Origin: Candidatus Omnitrophota bacterium | GTDB lineage: Bacteria > Omnitrophota > Gorgyraeia > Zapsychrales > JANLHA01 | Assembly: GCA_023139575.1 (NCBI GenBank) | Contig: JAGLNJ010000131.1 | Span: 1-40,619, forward strand | Direction: 5' to 3' | Length of the DNA stretch: 40,619 nt | Shown here: piece after piece, positions 1 to 9,031 of the stretch | How positions within the stretch are numbered: position 1 is the first letter of the stretch | How the letters are laid out: every line of letters starts with the position of its first letter | Translations under genes and position numbers: made by a program | The notes under the pieces: generated by a model | The model's input: the letters and a program-made list of their open reading frames with translations, nothing else | Database searches by the model: none | What the model was told of the DNA's origin: nothing

Positions 1-1
1 T

Positions 2-970
2 GATGCGGGGATCAATTGGCTGGATGTTGATGTCATGAGTGATCGCGGGATCAATTGGACAAGCATGAATGATATGAGTGACGCCGGCATTAATTGGTTG
101 GATGTTGACATTATGAGTGACAGAGGAATAAATTGGACAAACATTAATGACTTAAGTGGCGCCGGTATTAACTGGATGGATATGGACATCTTGAGTGATG
201 CGGGAATTAATTGGCAGGACATCGATAAGTTGACAGATGCGGGTATCAATTGGTTAGATGTTGATATCATGAGTGATCGGGGAATTAATTGGTCGAATAT
301 TAATGAATTATCAATCGCCGGTGTGAACTGGACGGATATTGATATGATGAGTGATGCCGGTGTGAACTGGGAGAGTATTGATGTCTTAAGCTCGAGTGGT
401 GTTAATTGGTCAAATATAGAAGTGATGAGCAGTTCTGAGATAAACTGGACGAGCATTAACGATCTTTCGGATGCCGGTGTTAATTGGACCGGCATCAATC
501 TGATGAGTGAGGCCAACGTCAATTGGGATGATTTTGGGGAATTGTCTGATGCCGGTGTGAACTGGAGCGATATCACTGTTCTTTCATCAAGCGGTATTAA
601 TTGGAAAGACATTGATACTCTTACTGATTCGGGAATCAATTGGTACGACGTTACCGTTCTCACACAGGCTGGAATCAATTGGGCCGATATTGATCGTTTG
701 ACTGACGCGGGCATCAATTGGATGGATATTGATGTGATGAGCGATGCCGGCGTGAATTGGAGCAATATCGGTGATATGACTACTTCCGGTATTAATTGGC
801 TCGATCTCGGTGCCATGTCTGCGGTAGAGATCAATTGGGATGATATTTCTTATATGTCCGGAACGGGCATTAATTGGGCCGACTTAGGCCTAAGCAGCCG
901 TTCCGGTATCAATTGGGGTGACTTGGCTTCTATGACGGCAGCCAATATTAACTGGAGTGATATCGCCTAT
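2..970 (+). repeat. 39-bp coding tandem repeats (GINW units)
   Basis: The DNA repeats every 39 bp with strong drift between units; the amino-acid pattern is kept far better than the bases. The Asn-Trp pair is invariant in all 24 complete units, preceded by Ile or Val. Gly before the Ile/Val is replaced by Glu or Asn in only a few units. There are no indels between units, so the 13-residue length appears to be under selection. Confidence 0.9.
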
Positions 971-1783
971 CTGGCTGACAATGCCCAAGACCTTGTGACC
1001 AATGTCGCGTCTATCTTGACGACCGTTAATATCCTGGATGCAAAAATCGGTAATGCAGATGACCCTTCTACGGAAGATACCTTATTCGGCCATTTGAACG
1101 GTATAGATATACCGGAAGGCCTGGGTGAGGATTTGCAGGATTTAGTCGTTGCCCTGGAAGATCTTGATGTTGCGGAATTGACCAGTAATGTTAGTGATGT
1201 ATTGACCAAACTAGGGTCTTATGATGATGACTCGACCGCAAACACCGTCTTTGGTGATTTGCAGGGTATAAGCGATTATGTTGATACTCTGGAAACGCTC
1301 CTTGGGACTTCCGAAGACCTCGATGAGACCACATTTACTGTTTTTGGAGATTTACAGACCCTTAAAGATAACCTGGATACGGCTAAAAGCAGTGCTGCGG
1401 CCGCTTTAACTGAAGCGGAGGGTATTCGCAATGATCTCGGCGCTGAAGGAATGACTCCTAATACTTATGGAAAACTGCAGGCCTTGGAAAGCGCCCTGCA
1501 GCAGGTACAGACAGCCGCAGAAACATTACAAGAGAATCAACTTAAAACCGACGGGGTGGCGTCCTCGATCCTTGCAACATTAACAAATTTTGTTAATGAA
1601 AGCGCTAAGGCCGCCGGCCTTGAGGATGAGGATCTGATGGTTGACGATCTTACCGAAGAAGAGGCTTCCGATGATAAGCTGATCGCGATGAAGTTGAATG
1701 AGATCGATGCCAAACTGAATGCGATCAAAGATGCTATGGAAGCCGATGATGTGGTTGTCAAATCATGGTTTGAAACTGAATAA
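2..1783 (+). CDS. Tandem 13-residue repeat protein, 5' end outside window
   Basis: The reading frame is open from base 2, where it already encodes the repeat unit, so the true start lies left of the window. At least 24 full 13-residue repeats follow the pattern [LM]-S-x-x-G-[IV]-N-W-x-[DN]-[IV]-x-x, up to about base 970. The remaining 270 residues are predicted helical and carry four spaced T-x-[FY]-G-x-L motifs (TLFGHL, TVFGDL, TVFGDL, TYGKL) joined by Leu/Ala-rich segments, ending in an acidic tail. No membrane segment is visible in this part. I do not recognise the family. The regular unit suggests a solenoid or fibrous module attached to a coiled-coil end. The next gene starts 23 bp downstream on the same strand. 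How large the full protein is cannot be told from this window. Confidence 0.85.
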   Translation, partial: DAGINWLDVDVMSDRGINWTSMNDMSDAGINWLDVDIMSDRGINWTNINDLSGAGINWMDMDILSDAGINWQDIDKLTDAGINWLDVDIMSDRGINWSNINELSIAGVNWTDIDMMSDAGVNWESIDVLSSSGVNWSNIEVMSSSEINWTSINDLSDAGVNWTGINLMSEANVNWDDFGELSDAGVNWSDITVLSSSGINWKDIDTLTDSGINWYDVTVLTQAGINWADIDRLTDAGINWMDIDVMSDAGVNWSNIGDMTTSGINWLDLGAMSAVEINWDDISYMSGTGINWADLGLSSRSGINWGDLASMTAANINWSDIAYLADNAQDLVTNVASILTTVNILDAKIGNADDPSTEDTLFGHLNGIDIPEGLGEDLQDLVVALEDLDVAELTSNVSDVLTKLGSYDDDSTANTVFGDLQGISDYVDTLETLLGTSEDLDETTFTVFGDLQTLKDNLDTAKSSAAAALTEAEGIRNDLGAEGMTPNTYGKLQALESALQQVQTAAETLQENQLKTDGVASSILATLTNFVNESAKAAGLEDEDLMVDDLTEEEASDDKLIAMKLNEIDAKLNAIKDAMEADDVVVKSWFETE

Positions 1784-1806
1784 CAATAGAATAGGTAAAA
1801 AGTAAC

Positions 1807-3171
1807 ATGAACAAATTTAAACTTAGTTTGATTGTTGTCCTGGTTCTGTTTTTAACCCTGCCTGTGATCACTTTTGCGGATTTAACGTTAAATATCATTG
1901 CCGTCAATCCGACTGATGAAAGCGGCAAAGAAGTTGATGTGAAATTTTATCTTCCCCGGGAGCTGGAGCCGGAAGATGTTGTTGATACGGGGGAACTGGA
2001 GTTAGATTATGATGTTGATAAGGAAGTATATTTTGTACACAATAAAATCAATTTTAATGCAAAAGAATCGAAAACATTTAAGGTAAAAATCAAAGATGTT
2101 TGGATTATATCTCAGGAAGAGATTGACATCTTAAAAAAGCAATTAGAAGGAAATTTGGCGATGTCAGAGGAAAAGCCTTATTTTGGAGAGGCCGAAGTGA
2201 TCGCCGGCAAGATTGATTCTAAACTCGATTATATTTTTGCCCAGCAGAAATTTTATTCCGAAGATGTCAACCGGCGTATTGAGGAATTCAGGGCGTATAA
2301 TGAGTTGCTGAAACAGTTAAAAGAGCAAGTTTATAATCTGGAATATTTTAAACACAATGCAGAGGCGTTATCTGAGCTCAACCAGGCGAAGACGGTAAAA
2401 TTTGTTCTGGAAGTGAAAAATCCCATAGATGGGTTGAGGAAATTAAAGCAGAAGCATTATCTTCCTATTGAAGTCAGGGCTGAGGATGTGGTTGAAAAGA
2501 GAGGGTTTGAGGTTAGGTTTGATGAAAAAAAACAAAGATCTTTTTTAAGTAAGGAAGATGAATTTAACCCCGGAGAGACCAAAAAATATGAAATCCTGAT
2601 ACGTGATATATGGCAATTCCCCTATAAAAAGGTGGACGGGCTCAAAGAGCGGGTTGATCAGGCGATGGAAGATCTGGAGATGATCGGATTAGATGAGTTC
2701 ATGGATACAGCTAAGTATCTTTTTGAGGAGATCGGTCGGAAAACGGATCTGATCACAGCATCCGAGCAGCAAGTCCTGCCTATAAAAGAGCATATTGGTT
2801 TACACCGGGTTAATCAGAAAAGGTTTAACGAGGCGGAAGAAGACCTCGAGCGGATTATCAAGATGATTGCTATAGCCCAGGCTAAAAAGCTGGAAGAGAT
2901 GCAGGACAGCACGGTTTCCAACGTTCTGTCTAAATTAAAAGCCCTGCGTGGTCTGCAGGCTTTATCGGAAGCTATTTTTAAGAAGGGGATATCTGTTAAT
3001 TTAACATGGAAAATTATTATTGGAGCAATGGGTTTTGTGGCGTTTTTTACGATCTTGCATTTCTTCATTTGGGCTAAACGCTCAAAGTTGATGGGTGAGG
3101 AAAACACCAAGGATGGTAAAGTGAAGATTGTTCCTAAACCGGGAGAAGAGAAGGAAGAAGAGGAGGCGTAA
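1807..3171 (+). CDS. Secreted, C-terminally anchored protein with a duplicated domain
   Basis: This 454-residue protein has a clear signal peptide (basic start, hydrophobic core, cleavage probably after TFA near residue 25). One transmembrane helix lies at about residues 399-422, followed by a charged Glu-rich tail, so most of it should sit outside the cytoplasmic membrane. Two homologous domains are visible, about residues 26-110 and 197-290. Both contain an N-P element, a [FH]-YLP-x-E strand, EDVV, a Gly/Glu-S/T-K strand and I-[KR]-D-[VI]-W, and both run into a helical segment. Helices connect them and follow them. I do not recognise the family. It lies between the GINW-repeat gene and the ATPase genes and could anchor an envelope structure; that role is inferred from position only. 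Confidence 0.85.
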   Translation: MNKFKLSLIVVLVLFLTLPVITFADLTLNIIAVNPTDESGKEVDVKFYLPRELEPEDVVDTGELELDYDVDKEVYFVHNKINFNAKESKTFKVKIKDVWIISQEEIDILKKQLEGNLAMSEEKPYFGEAEVIAGKIDSKLDYIFAQQKFYSEDVNRRIEEFRAYNELLKQLKEQVYNLEYFKHNAEALSELNQAKTVKFVLEVKNPIDGLRKLKQKHYLPIEVRAEDVVEKRGFEVRFDEKKQRSFLSKEDEFNPGETKKYEILIRDIWQFPYKKVDGLKERVDQAMEDLEMIGLDEFMDTAKYLFEEIGRKTDLITASEQQVLPIKEHIGLHRVNQKRFNEAEEDLERIIKMIAIAQAKKLEEMQDSTVSNVLSKLKALRGLQALSEAIFKKGISVNLTWKIIIGAMGFVAFFTILHFFIWAKRSKLMGEENTKDGKVKIVPKPGEEKEEEEA

Positions 3172-3181
3172 GACTGAAATT

Positions 3182-3223
3182 TTGATAATTTGTTTAGTTT
3201 AAAAAATTATCCTTTGATATAAT
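3182..3223 (+). promoter_or_regulatory. Possible sigma70-type promoter for the ATPase/secretion operon
   Basis: The 115-bp gap before the alpha-subunit gene is very AT-rich and is the largest gap in this gene string. TATAAT at 3218-3223 is a perfect -10 box, but its -35 is poor. TTGATA at 3182-3187 with a 17-bp spacer to AATTAT is an overlapping alternative. Transcription could also read through from the upstream gene. Confidence 0.35.
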
Positions 3224-3286
3224 CAAAAAAACAAAATGCATATAAATAATATTATAATTAACAGGAATATAGTCAGAAAATAAAAC

Positions 3287-4831
3287 ATGGCTGAATTGCG
3301 ATATAAAGAGGAAGGGACCGTCCGTGTTATCCGCGGCTGTATTGTCATTGTCGAGGGTTTTAAGAATTGTATTAACGGGCAGGTTATTCGTTTCGGTTAT
3401 GGAACCATGGGTATCATTATCGGTTTTACCGAGGAGGTCGCCCAGGTTCTTATCATACGGCAGCAAGCCAACCTTAAAACGGGTGATAAGGCCTACGCCA
3501 CTCTGGAGCCGTTTATTACTCCGGTAGGGGAGAAGTTCATTGGCCGTATTGTCAATCCACTGGGGGAGCCGATGGATTGTCTAGGTCCCGTAGAGGCGGA
3601 TGAGATGGCGCCTATATTTGTTGATGCCCCCGGCATCCTTAAACGGGGTATTTTGGCGAAAACGTTAGAAACGGGTATTAAAGTAATTGATTCCATGATT
3701 CCCGTAGGGTTTGGGCAGCGCGAGTTGATCCTTGGCGATAAAATGACCGGCAAGACCACTATATCGACTGATACAATCCTCAATCAAAGAACCACCGGTG
3801 TCATCTGTATTTATTGCTGTATCGGTAAGGCGCAATCTTCTTTAGGCAAGGTTGTGCAGTTGTTTTTGGACACAGGGTGTTTTGATTATACCTGTATCGT
3901 TTCCGCTACGGCCGCCGCACCGCCTGGGCAGCTTTATTTGGCTCCTTATGTTGCCTGTGCTATAGGGGAGTTCTTTATGAAACAGGGAAAGGATGTTTTT
4001 GTTTGTTTTGATGATTTTACCAAGCATGCCTGGGCGTATCGCGAAATTTCACTGCTTCTTGAAAGGGCTCCGGGGAGAGACTCTTATCCAGGAGACATTT
4101 TCTACCTTCATTCGAAACTCGTCGAAAGAGCAGCGTATATGTCGAAAGAATTCGGCGGCGGTTCGATGACGCAATTTCCGATTGTTGAAACCCTGGAGGG
4201 TGACCTTACCGGTTACGTTCAGTCTAACTTGGTTTCGATGACCGACGGTCAGATCATGGTTAGTGCCCCGCTTTTTGGGGAAGGTCAGAAACCGGCAGTT
4301 GATTTAGGTTTATCTGTTTCGCGCGTTGGGAGTAAGGTGCAATGGCCCATTATTAAAAAACTCAGCGGGCCTTTGCGTTTGGAATACTTGCAGTATCGTG
4401 AGGTCTTGCGTGTGTCAAAGCTGAAAACTTCCGGCGGCTCTGATGAAGCCGAGAATCAGTTGAAAACAGGGTCTATTCTCACGGAACTGCTGAAGCAGGG
4501 CCCGGCCGAGCCTGTTCAGATGGAGGCTCTGGTCCTCATTCTTTATGCTTATAACAAAAAGATTCTTCACGAAATGATGATTGAAGAAGTTATTGCTTTT
4601 CAAAAAGAGATATTTGACTTTTTTCAAAAGCGCAATCCCGAACTGCTCAAAGAGATGAGGGAAAAGCGCAACCTTGAAGACGACATGAAAAAGACTGTCG
4701 ATGAAGGGCTGTCCGAATATTTGGAGCAGATTGTTGCCAAGCGTCCGAAAGAAGATCTGGATGATGAGGATGATGGAAGTAATGTCGGCGTGGACATGCT
4801 GGATAAGGTGACATCAAAGAAAAAAGAATAG
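3287..4831 (+). CDS. atpA: F-type ATPase subunit alpha (variant lacking the N-terminal helix)
   Basis: This non-catalytic nucleotide-binding subunit of F1 alternates with beta in the hexamer. Visible landmarks are the P-loop GDKMTGKT with Lys156, PPGQLYLAPY, the DDFTKHAWAYR segment, GRDSYPGDIFYLHS and SVSRVGS with the arginine finger. Relative to E. coli alpha (P-loop Lys175) the N-terminus is about 20 residues short and begins at the EGT strand. An in-frame stop at 3281-3283 rules out an earlier start. The missing helix is the part that normally binds subunit delta. The C-terminus has an extra acidic then lysine-rich tail. The epsilon gene follows after 16 bp. The family assignment is certain; physiological direction (synthesis, hydrolysis or a mechanical role) is not. 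Confidence 0.97.
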   Translation: MAELRYKEEGTVRVIRGCIVIVEGFKNCINGQVIRFGYGTMGIIIGFTEEVAQVLIIRQQANLKTGDKAYATLEPFITPVGEKFIGRIVNPLGEPMDCLGPVEADEMAPIFVDAPGILKRGILAKTLETGIKVIDSMIPVGFGQRELILGDKMTGKTTISTDTILNQRTTGVICIYCCIGKAQSSLGKVVQLFLDTGCFDYTCIVSATAAAPPGQLYLAPYVACAIGEFFMKQGKDVFVCFDDFTKHAWAYREISLLLERAPGRDSYPGDIFYLHSKLVERAAYMSKEFGGGSMTQFPIVETLEGDLTGYVQSNLVSMTDGQIMVSAPLFGEGQKPAVDLGLSVSRVGSKVQWPIIKKLSGPLRLEYLQYREVLRVSKLKTSGGSDEAENQLKTGSILTELLKQGPAEPVQMEALVLILYAYNKKILHEMMIEEVIAFQKEIFDFFQKRNPELLKEMREKRNLEDDMKKTVDEGLSEYLEQIVAKRPKEDLDDEDDGSNVGVDMLDKVTSKKKE

Positions 4832-4847
4832 AATGAGGTAATACGGC

Positions 4848-5174
4848 ATGGGAAATTATAGATCAACATTCAAGATATCTATCATGACACCAGAATCATT
4901 GCTGTATCAGAATGAAGTTGAAAGCGCTTTTTTCGTTGGAGATAAGGGGGAGTATGAACTGCTTCCCTATCACTATCCAGTTTTAGGCATACTGGATGAA
5001 GGAAATATTATACTAAACTGGCAGGAGGCCGTGCCGATAAAATTTGGTGTTGTTAAGTTCTTTGCCAATGACTGCATCGTCTTGGTTGAAGAAATCGAAC
5101 GTATGCGTCCGCATCAGAAAAAGAAAGAAGATGATATCTTTACTGAAAGTGACGATGAAGTACACCACCATTAA
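4848..5174 (+). CDS. atpC: F-type ATPase subunit epsilon, N-terminal domain only
   Basis: At 108 residues the protein matches only the N-terminal beta-sandwich of epsilon: a TPE-type first strand, GDKGEYELLPYHYPVLGIL in place of the usual GELGI-x-PGHAPL, then GVVKFFANDCIVLV. The C-terminal helical hairpin of typical epsilon (130-140 residues), which acts as a hydrolysis brake, is replaced by a short charged tail with a terminal HHH. Epsilon links gamma to the c-ring. Its loss of the hairpin suggests that ATP hydrolysis is not inhibited in the usual way, which is inference. Confidence 0.88.
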   Translation: MGNYRSTFKISIMTPESLLYQNEVESAFFVGDKGEYELLPYHYPVLGILDEGNIILNWQEAVPIKFGVVKFFANDCIVLVEEIERMRPHQKKKEDDIFTESDDEVHHH

Positions 5175-5242
5175 TAAATAGATTAACGGTATGATGATAA
5201 GATTTTGCACCTTGGGCAATAATCAAAAAGGGAGTATTTTTT

Positions 5243-5464
5243 ATGCAATGGGCTGAAACCCTATTAATTGTTTCCGTCATGCTTATCTCTGTTTTGGGGC
5301 CGTCAGTCGTTATTGCGGTTTTGGGGTATTCTGTTATTAAGGCCTTAAGCCGCAATCCATCAGCTGCATCGAAAATTTTTATGGGGATGATTATTATGCT
5401 TATTTTTGTTGAAGCTATATCGATCATCGCAATCTTGATTATTTTTCAGCTTTTTGGGAAATGA
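5243..5464 (+). CDS. atpE: F-type ATPase c subunit (first copy)
   Basis: This 73-residue hairpin of two membrane helices has the polar loop SRNPSA. The ion-binding Glu is in helix 2 (FVEA), 18 residues after the loop proline, exactly as in known c subunits. In helix 1 the position equal to the Na+-ligand Gln of Ilyobacter c is Ile, and Glu is followed by Ala-Ile rather than Ser-Thr, which favours protons over sodium. A good ribosome site, GGGAG, lies just upstream. A second, divergent c-like gene follows after 29 bp. Confidence 0.92.
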   Translation: MQWAETLLIVSVMLISVLGPSVVIAVLGYSVIKALSRNPSAASKIFMGMIIMLIFVEAISIIAILIIFQLFGK

Positions 5465-5493
5465 CAGAAAAACCTTTTGATAAGTGAAGGGTA

Positions 5494-5715
5494 ATGGGTT
5501 CAACCGCTTTAATTTTTATTTTAATTTTTTATGCTATTATGCTGATCCCCTGTATAGGTGTGACCATTATCGGCAAAAATTTAATCAATAAGATCGGCCA
5601 GTATCCGAGCAGGACGCCGGCTCTCCAATTGGGCGTTTTATTAAAGCTGGTCATTCTGGAAGTTGTGTCTTTTACGATGTTGATGGTCTTTTTTAAGGCG
5701 CTTATTGCCACTTAG
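5494..5715 (+). CDS. Second, divergent F-type c-like subunit
   Basis: This is also 73 residues with two membrane helices and a polar loop, GQYPSRTP, where the conserved Arg-Gln/Asn-Pro has become Gln-Tyr-Pro. A Glu lies 18 residues after the loop proline (LVILEVVSF), so the ion-binding carboxylate is kept. A Lys occurs five residues before it inside helix 2, which is unusual in a c subunit. The Na+ ligands are absent. It shares little with the first copy outside these positions, so it is not a recent duplication. It could form a mixed ring with copy one. It is also possible that it replaces another Fo protein. Confidence 0.75.
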   Translation: MGSTALIFILIFYAIMLIPCIGVTIIGKNLINKIGQYPSRTPALQLGVLLKLVILEVVSFTMLMVFFKALIAT

Positions 5716-5740
5716 GAATTTATTAAAGAGGAGTTGTGAA

Positions 5741-6538
5741 ATGGATAGTGGTTCGGAATTGGGTATGTTGTTGGTCAAGGCCATTATTTTAGGTGTCGTT
5801 ATAACAGGTATTTTAGGTTTTGTACTCTATCAGTATTTGAGTAAAAGCACCTATAGCCATCTTGATAATTTAAAGCAGCAGACAGATCAGGTGCGGAACA
5901 AACAAAGTGAGCTTAATGAGAAAATCAAACAAGCCAGTGAGGAATTGAACAAAAGGAGGGCTGAGGCTGATGCCCTTGTGGGTCGGATGAAAAATGAAGC
6001 TGAAACCACGGCTCAAGAGGAGCGGGAAAAAATTATTAAAAAAGCGCGGTCTGATAGTGAAGAGATTCTTAACAAGGCCCATCAATCCAAAGCAGTGGTC
6101 GGTAAGGAACTCGAGAAACAAATGCATCTTAAGGCTGTCGATTTCTCCATTTTAGTTTTGAAAGAAATTCTAAGCACCAGGGCCATGGGCGGTTTTAACG
6201 AGAATATGATTTCCGAATTTTTGGATAATTTGGAGAATGTAGATATGTCTTTGATCGATGATGCCCTTGATACAGCGGATGTTATAACAGCGGCTCCCCT
6301 GGATAAAAAGTCGGAAGAAAGGCTTTTGTCGATAATTAAGAGTAAAATGAATCGAGATATAAAGATCAATAACACCATTGATAAGAAAATTATTAATGGC
6401 ATTGTCCTGAAATTCGGCAGTTTATCGCTCAATGGAGGCTTGGTCGAACTCCTGAAAGACCAGGGGGCGGTGATCAAGGAGAAGTTGGATAGGGGCCTGC
6501 TGAAAAATGTCGAGGAGTACGGAGGGGAGAGTGATTAG
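5741..6538 (+). CDS. F-type ATPase b subunit fused to the C-terminal domain of delta
   Basis: I chose the ATG at 5741 because AAAGAGGAG lies 7 bp before it; an earlier in-frame ATG at 5705 overlaps the previous gene. The 265-residue protein has one membrane helix (about 9-30), a long charged helix (30-140) as in subunit b, and the b C-terminal region. Then, from about residue 190 (VITAAPLDKK), comes a domain matching the C-terminal domain of delta, including the G-I-V-L-K-F-G strand. The six-helix N-terminal domain of delta, which binds the alpha N-terminus, is missing, consistent with alpha having lost that helix. b-delta fusions are known, for example in mycobacteria, but those keep the delta N-domain. 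The stop is 2 bp before gamma. Confidence 0.85.
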   Translation: MDSGSELGMLLVKAIILGVVITGILGFVLYQYLSKSTYSHLDNLKQQTDQVRNKQSELNEKIKQASEELNKRRAEADALVGRMKNEAETTAQEEREKIIKKARSDSEEILNKAHQSKAVVGKELEKQMHLKAVDFSILVLKEILSTRAMGGFNENMISEFLDNLENVDMSLIDDALDTADVITAAPLDKKSEERLLSIIKSKMNRDIKINNTIDKKIINGIVLKFGSLSLNGGLVELLKDQGAVIKEKLDRGLLKNVEEYGGESD

Positions 6539-6540
6539 TT

Positions 6541-7392
6541 ATGGGAAAAGCAAATAAGATCAAAAGCGATTTAGAAGATATCACGGAACTGGTTGAGATC
6601 ATACAGGTACTTAAGGACGTTGCGGATACGAAATTTCATGAATTGGCGACGCGAAAAGACCGGTTTGCCCGATTCGGAGAATCGTTTGTCGAGTATTTTC
6701 GCATGATCAGCCTCTCTGCTGTACGGCATCCATTGGTAAGCAACGACAATCCCAAGACGGCTATTCTTGGAGTCACTTCTGAAGCGGGGTTTATGGGGGA
6801 TCTTAACGCCAAGACTATTCGTCATATTGTGGCTGAAAAGGAGCGCACTCCGGATGGCTTTCTTATTATTGTAGGGCGAAAAGGAGCTGAGAGATTAAAA
6901 AATCTTGAACCTAACATGAAGACGTTTGTCAATATTGATGAGGTTGGTCTCTATGAAACGGCTATCCAGATAAAAGATTATCTTATTGATGAAATCATGT
7001 CAGACCGCATGGGGCGGGTGAAGGTTGTGTACCCTTGGTCAAAAACGTTTAATTTGCAAAAACCGCGGACTGTCAAAATCTTGCCCTGTGATGAATTGTT
7101 GACGAAACAAGCAGAATTCGTTGATGCGATTGAATCAGTTATTCAGGAATCTGATCCTATCGACATTATCGGGTTTTTGGCCGATATGTGGTTGGTCTGC
7201 CGCCTTTATGAAATTATGCATGACACGTCGATTTCTGAGGCCGCTGCCCAGTCCCAGCAATTGGAGGCCAGTGTACAGAGGATGAAAAAGGATAAAAAAG
7301 GGATTGCTGGCGCTTTTGCCAAGGCAAAAAAAGGTGACATCGATAAAAGTATGCGCGAGGTTTTTACTTCCAGGATGATGACACGCCGCTAG
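6541..7392 (+). CDS. atpG: F-type ATPase subunit gamma
   Basis: This 283-residue protein is of normal length for gamma, the rotor shaft inside the alpha-beta hexamer. The N-terminal helix (KIKSDLEDITELVEIIQVLKDVA) replaces the usual I-R-x-R-I-x-S-x-x-x-T-x-x-I-T-x-A-M-x-M-V-A helix. The central Rossmann-like part has TSEAGFMGDLNA in place of SD-x-GLCG-x-(Y/F)-N. The C-terminal helix ends in RMMTRR. It is divergent but its position between b-delta and beta supports the call. Beta starts 6 bp downstream without a strong ribosome site, so coupling is likely. Confidence 0.88.
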   Translation: MGKANKIKSDLEDITELVEIIQVLKDVADTKFHELATRKDRFARFGESFVEYFRMISLSAVRHPLVSNDNPKTAILGVTSEAGFMGDLNAKTIRHIVAEKERTPDGFLIIVGRKGAERLKNLEPNMKTFVNIDEVGLYETAIQIKDYLIDEIMSDRMGRVKVVYPWSKTFNLQKPRTVKILPCDELLTKQAEFVDAIESVIQESDPIDIIGFLADMWLVCRLYEIMHDTSISEAAAQSQQLEASVQRMKKDKKGIAGAFAKAKKGDIDKSMREVFTSRMMTRR

Positions 7393-7395
7393 TAA

Positions 7396-9012
<1,617 letters not shown>

Positions 9013-9031
9013 GCTTAAAGCTTGAAAAGAA

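Noticed and set aside
5705..5740. Earlier ATG start for the b-delta fusion
   Set aside because: It overlaps the c' gene and lacks a ribosome site, while AAAGAGGAG fits the ATG at 5741.
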